Shown here in pieces: positions 13,721 to 13,736 of a stretch of DNA of 13,736 bases. Both the position numbers and the translations under genes were made by a program. Within the stretch, counting starts at the first letter, position 1, and each line of letters begins with the position of its first letter. Under the pieces are notes generated by a model that was not told the origin of the DNA, did not search any database, and saw only the letters and a list, made by a program, of their open reading frames with translations. This DNA is from Nitrospirae bacterium GWC2_56_14 (GTDB lineage Bacteria > Nitrospirota > UBA9217): contig MHDY01000215.1 of assembly GCA_001803705.1 (NCBI GenBank), positions 1,029 through 14,764 on the forward strand, given 5' to 3'.

Positions 13721-13736
13721 CACCATGAACGTCATC
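13701..13736 (+). CDS. exbD: ExbD/TolR family protein, first 12 residues (runs off the right edge)
   Basis: MDEKEFNTMNVI is the usual ExbD opening just before its single membrane helix. The ATG at 13701 is preceded by GGGAG at 9 nt and overlaps exbB by 20 nt. An in-frame ATG at 13725 is a less likely start. The identity rests on 12 residues plus its place after exbB. Confidence 0.75.
   Translation, partial: MDEKEFNTMNVI

Noticed and set aside
1..13736. CRISPR array, tRNA, rRNA, insertion sequence or prophage genes
   Set aside because: No regularly spaced repeats, no cloverleaf or rRNA-like stretches and no transposase or integrase motifs were seen on either strand.

Overview
The window looks like part of the chromosome of a GC-rich, diderm, anaerobic or microaerobic bacterium. 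TonB/ExbB/ExbD, a periplasmic DUF4198-type protein and an outer-membrane receptor imply two membranes. The oxygen-sensitive ferredoxin-type and 2-hydroxyacyl-CoA dehydratase-type Fe-S proteins imply anaerobic metabolism. The stand-alone two-CW protein and the overall gene mix suggest Desulfobacterota or Nitrospirota. That placement is inference; no rRNA or marker gene is present to confirm it.

Layout. (a) 1-201, minus: the N-terminal part of an aldo/keto reductase running off the window. (b) 480-3027, plus: a two-gene amino-acid operon with overlapping genes, threonine synthase (thrC) and a PLP-dependent cystathionine gamma-synthase / O-acylhomoserine sulfhydrylase family enzyme, closed by a strong intrinsic terminator. 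(c) 3116-4465, minus: a GxxExxY-family gene frameshifted near its 3' end by a 4-bp tandem duplication, and a patatin-like phospholipase. (d) 4692-6122, plus: two paralogous small secreted Cys/His proteins flanking a structured non-coding stretch that ends in an intrinsic terminator and a two-CW Cys-rich protein. (e) 6324-13736, plus: a long, tightly packed gene cluster continuing past the right edge. In order it encodes a TonB-dependent outer-membrane receptor, a DUF4198/NikM-like periplasmic protein with a C-terminal membrane anchor, a NapH-like membrane polyferredoxin, a YjiM/double-cubane-type member of the 2-hydroxyacyl-CoA dehydratase family, its BadF/HgdC-type ATP-dependent activator, a small DsbD/CcdA-like transmembrane protein, a short ExbB, and the start of ExbD.

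How it fits together. From the DUF4198 gene onward the genes overlap by 4 to 20 nt or sit 2 nt apart, so they are probably translated together. The cluster joins a TonB/ExbBD-energised outer-membrane uptake route to a membrane electron-input module (NapH-like plus DsbD-like) and an ATP-driven, very-low-potential reductase pair in the cytoplasm. The simplest reading, which is inference, is a system that imports a scarce substrate (metal chelate, cofactor or small organic ligand) and reduces it. The substrate cannot be read from the sequence. This cluster, with the duplicated small secreted proteins and the structured RNA just upstream, is the most interesting part of the window.
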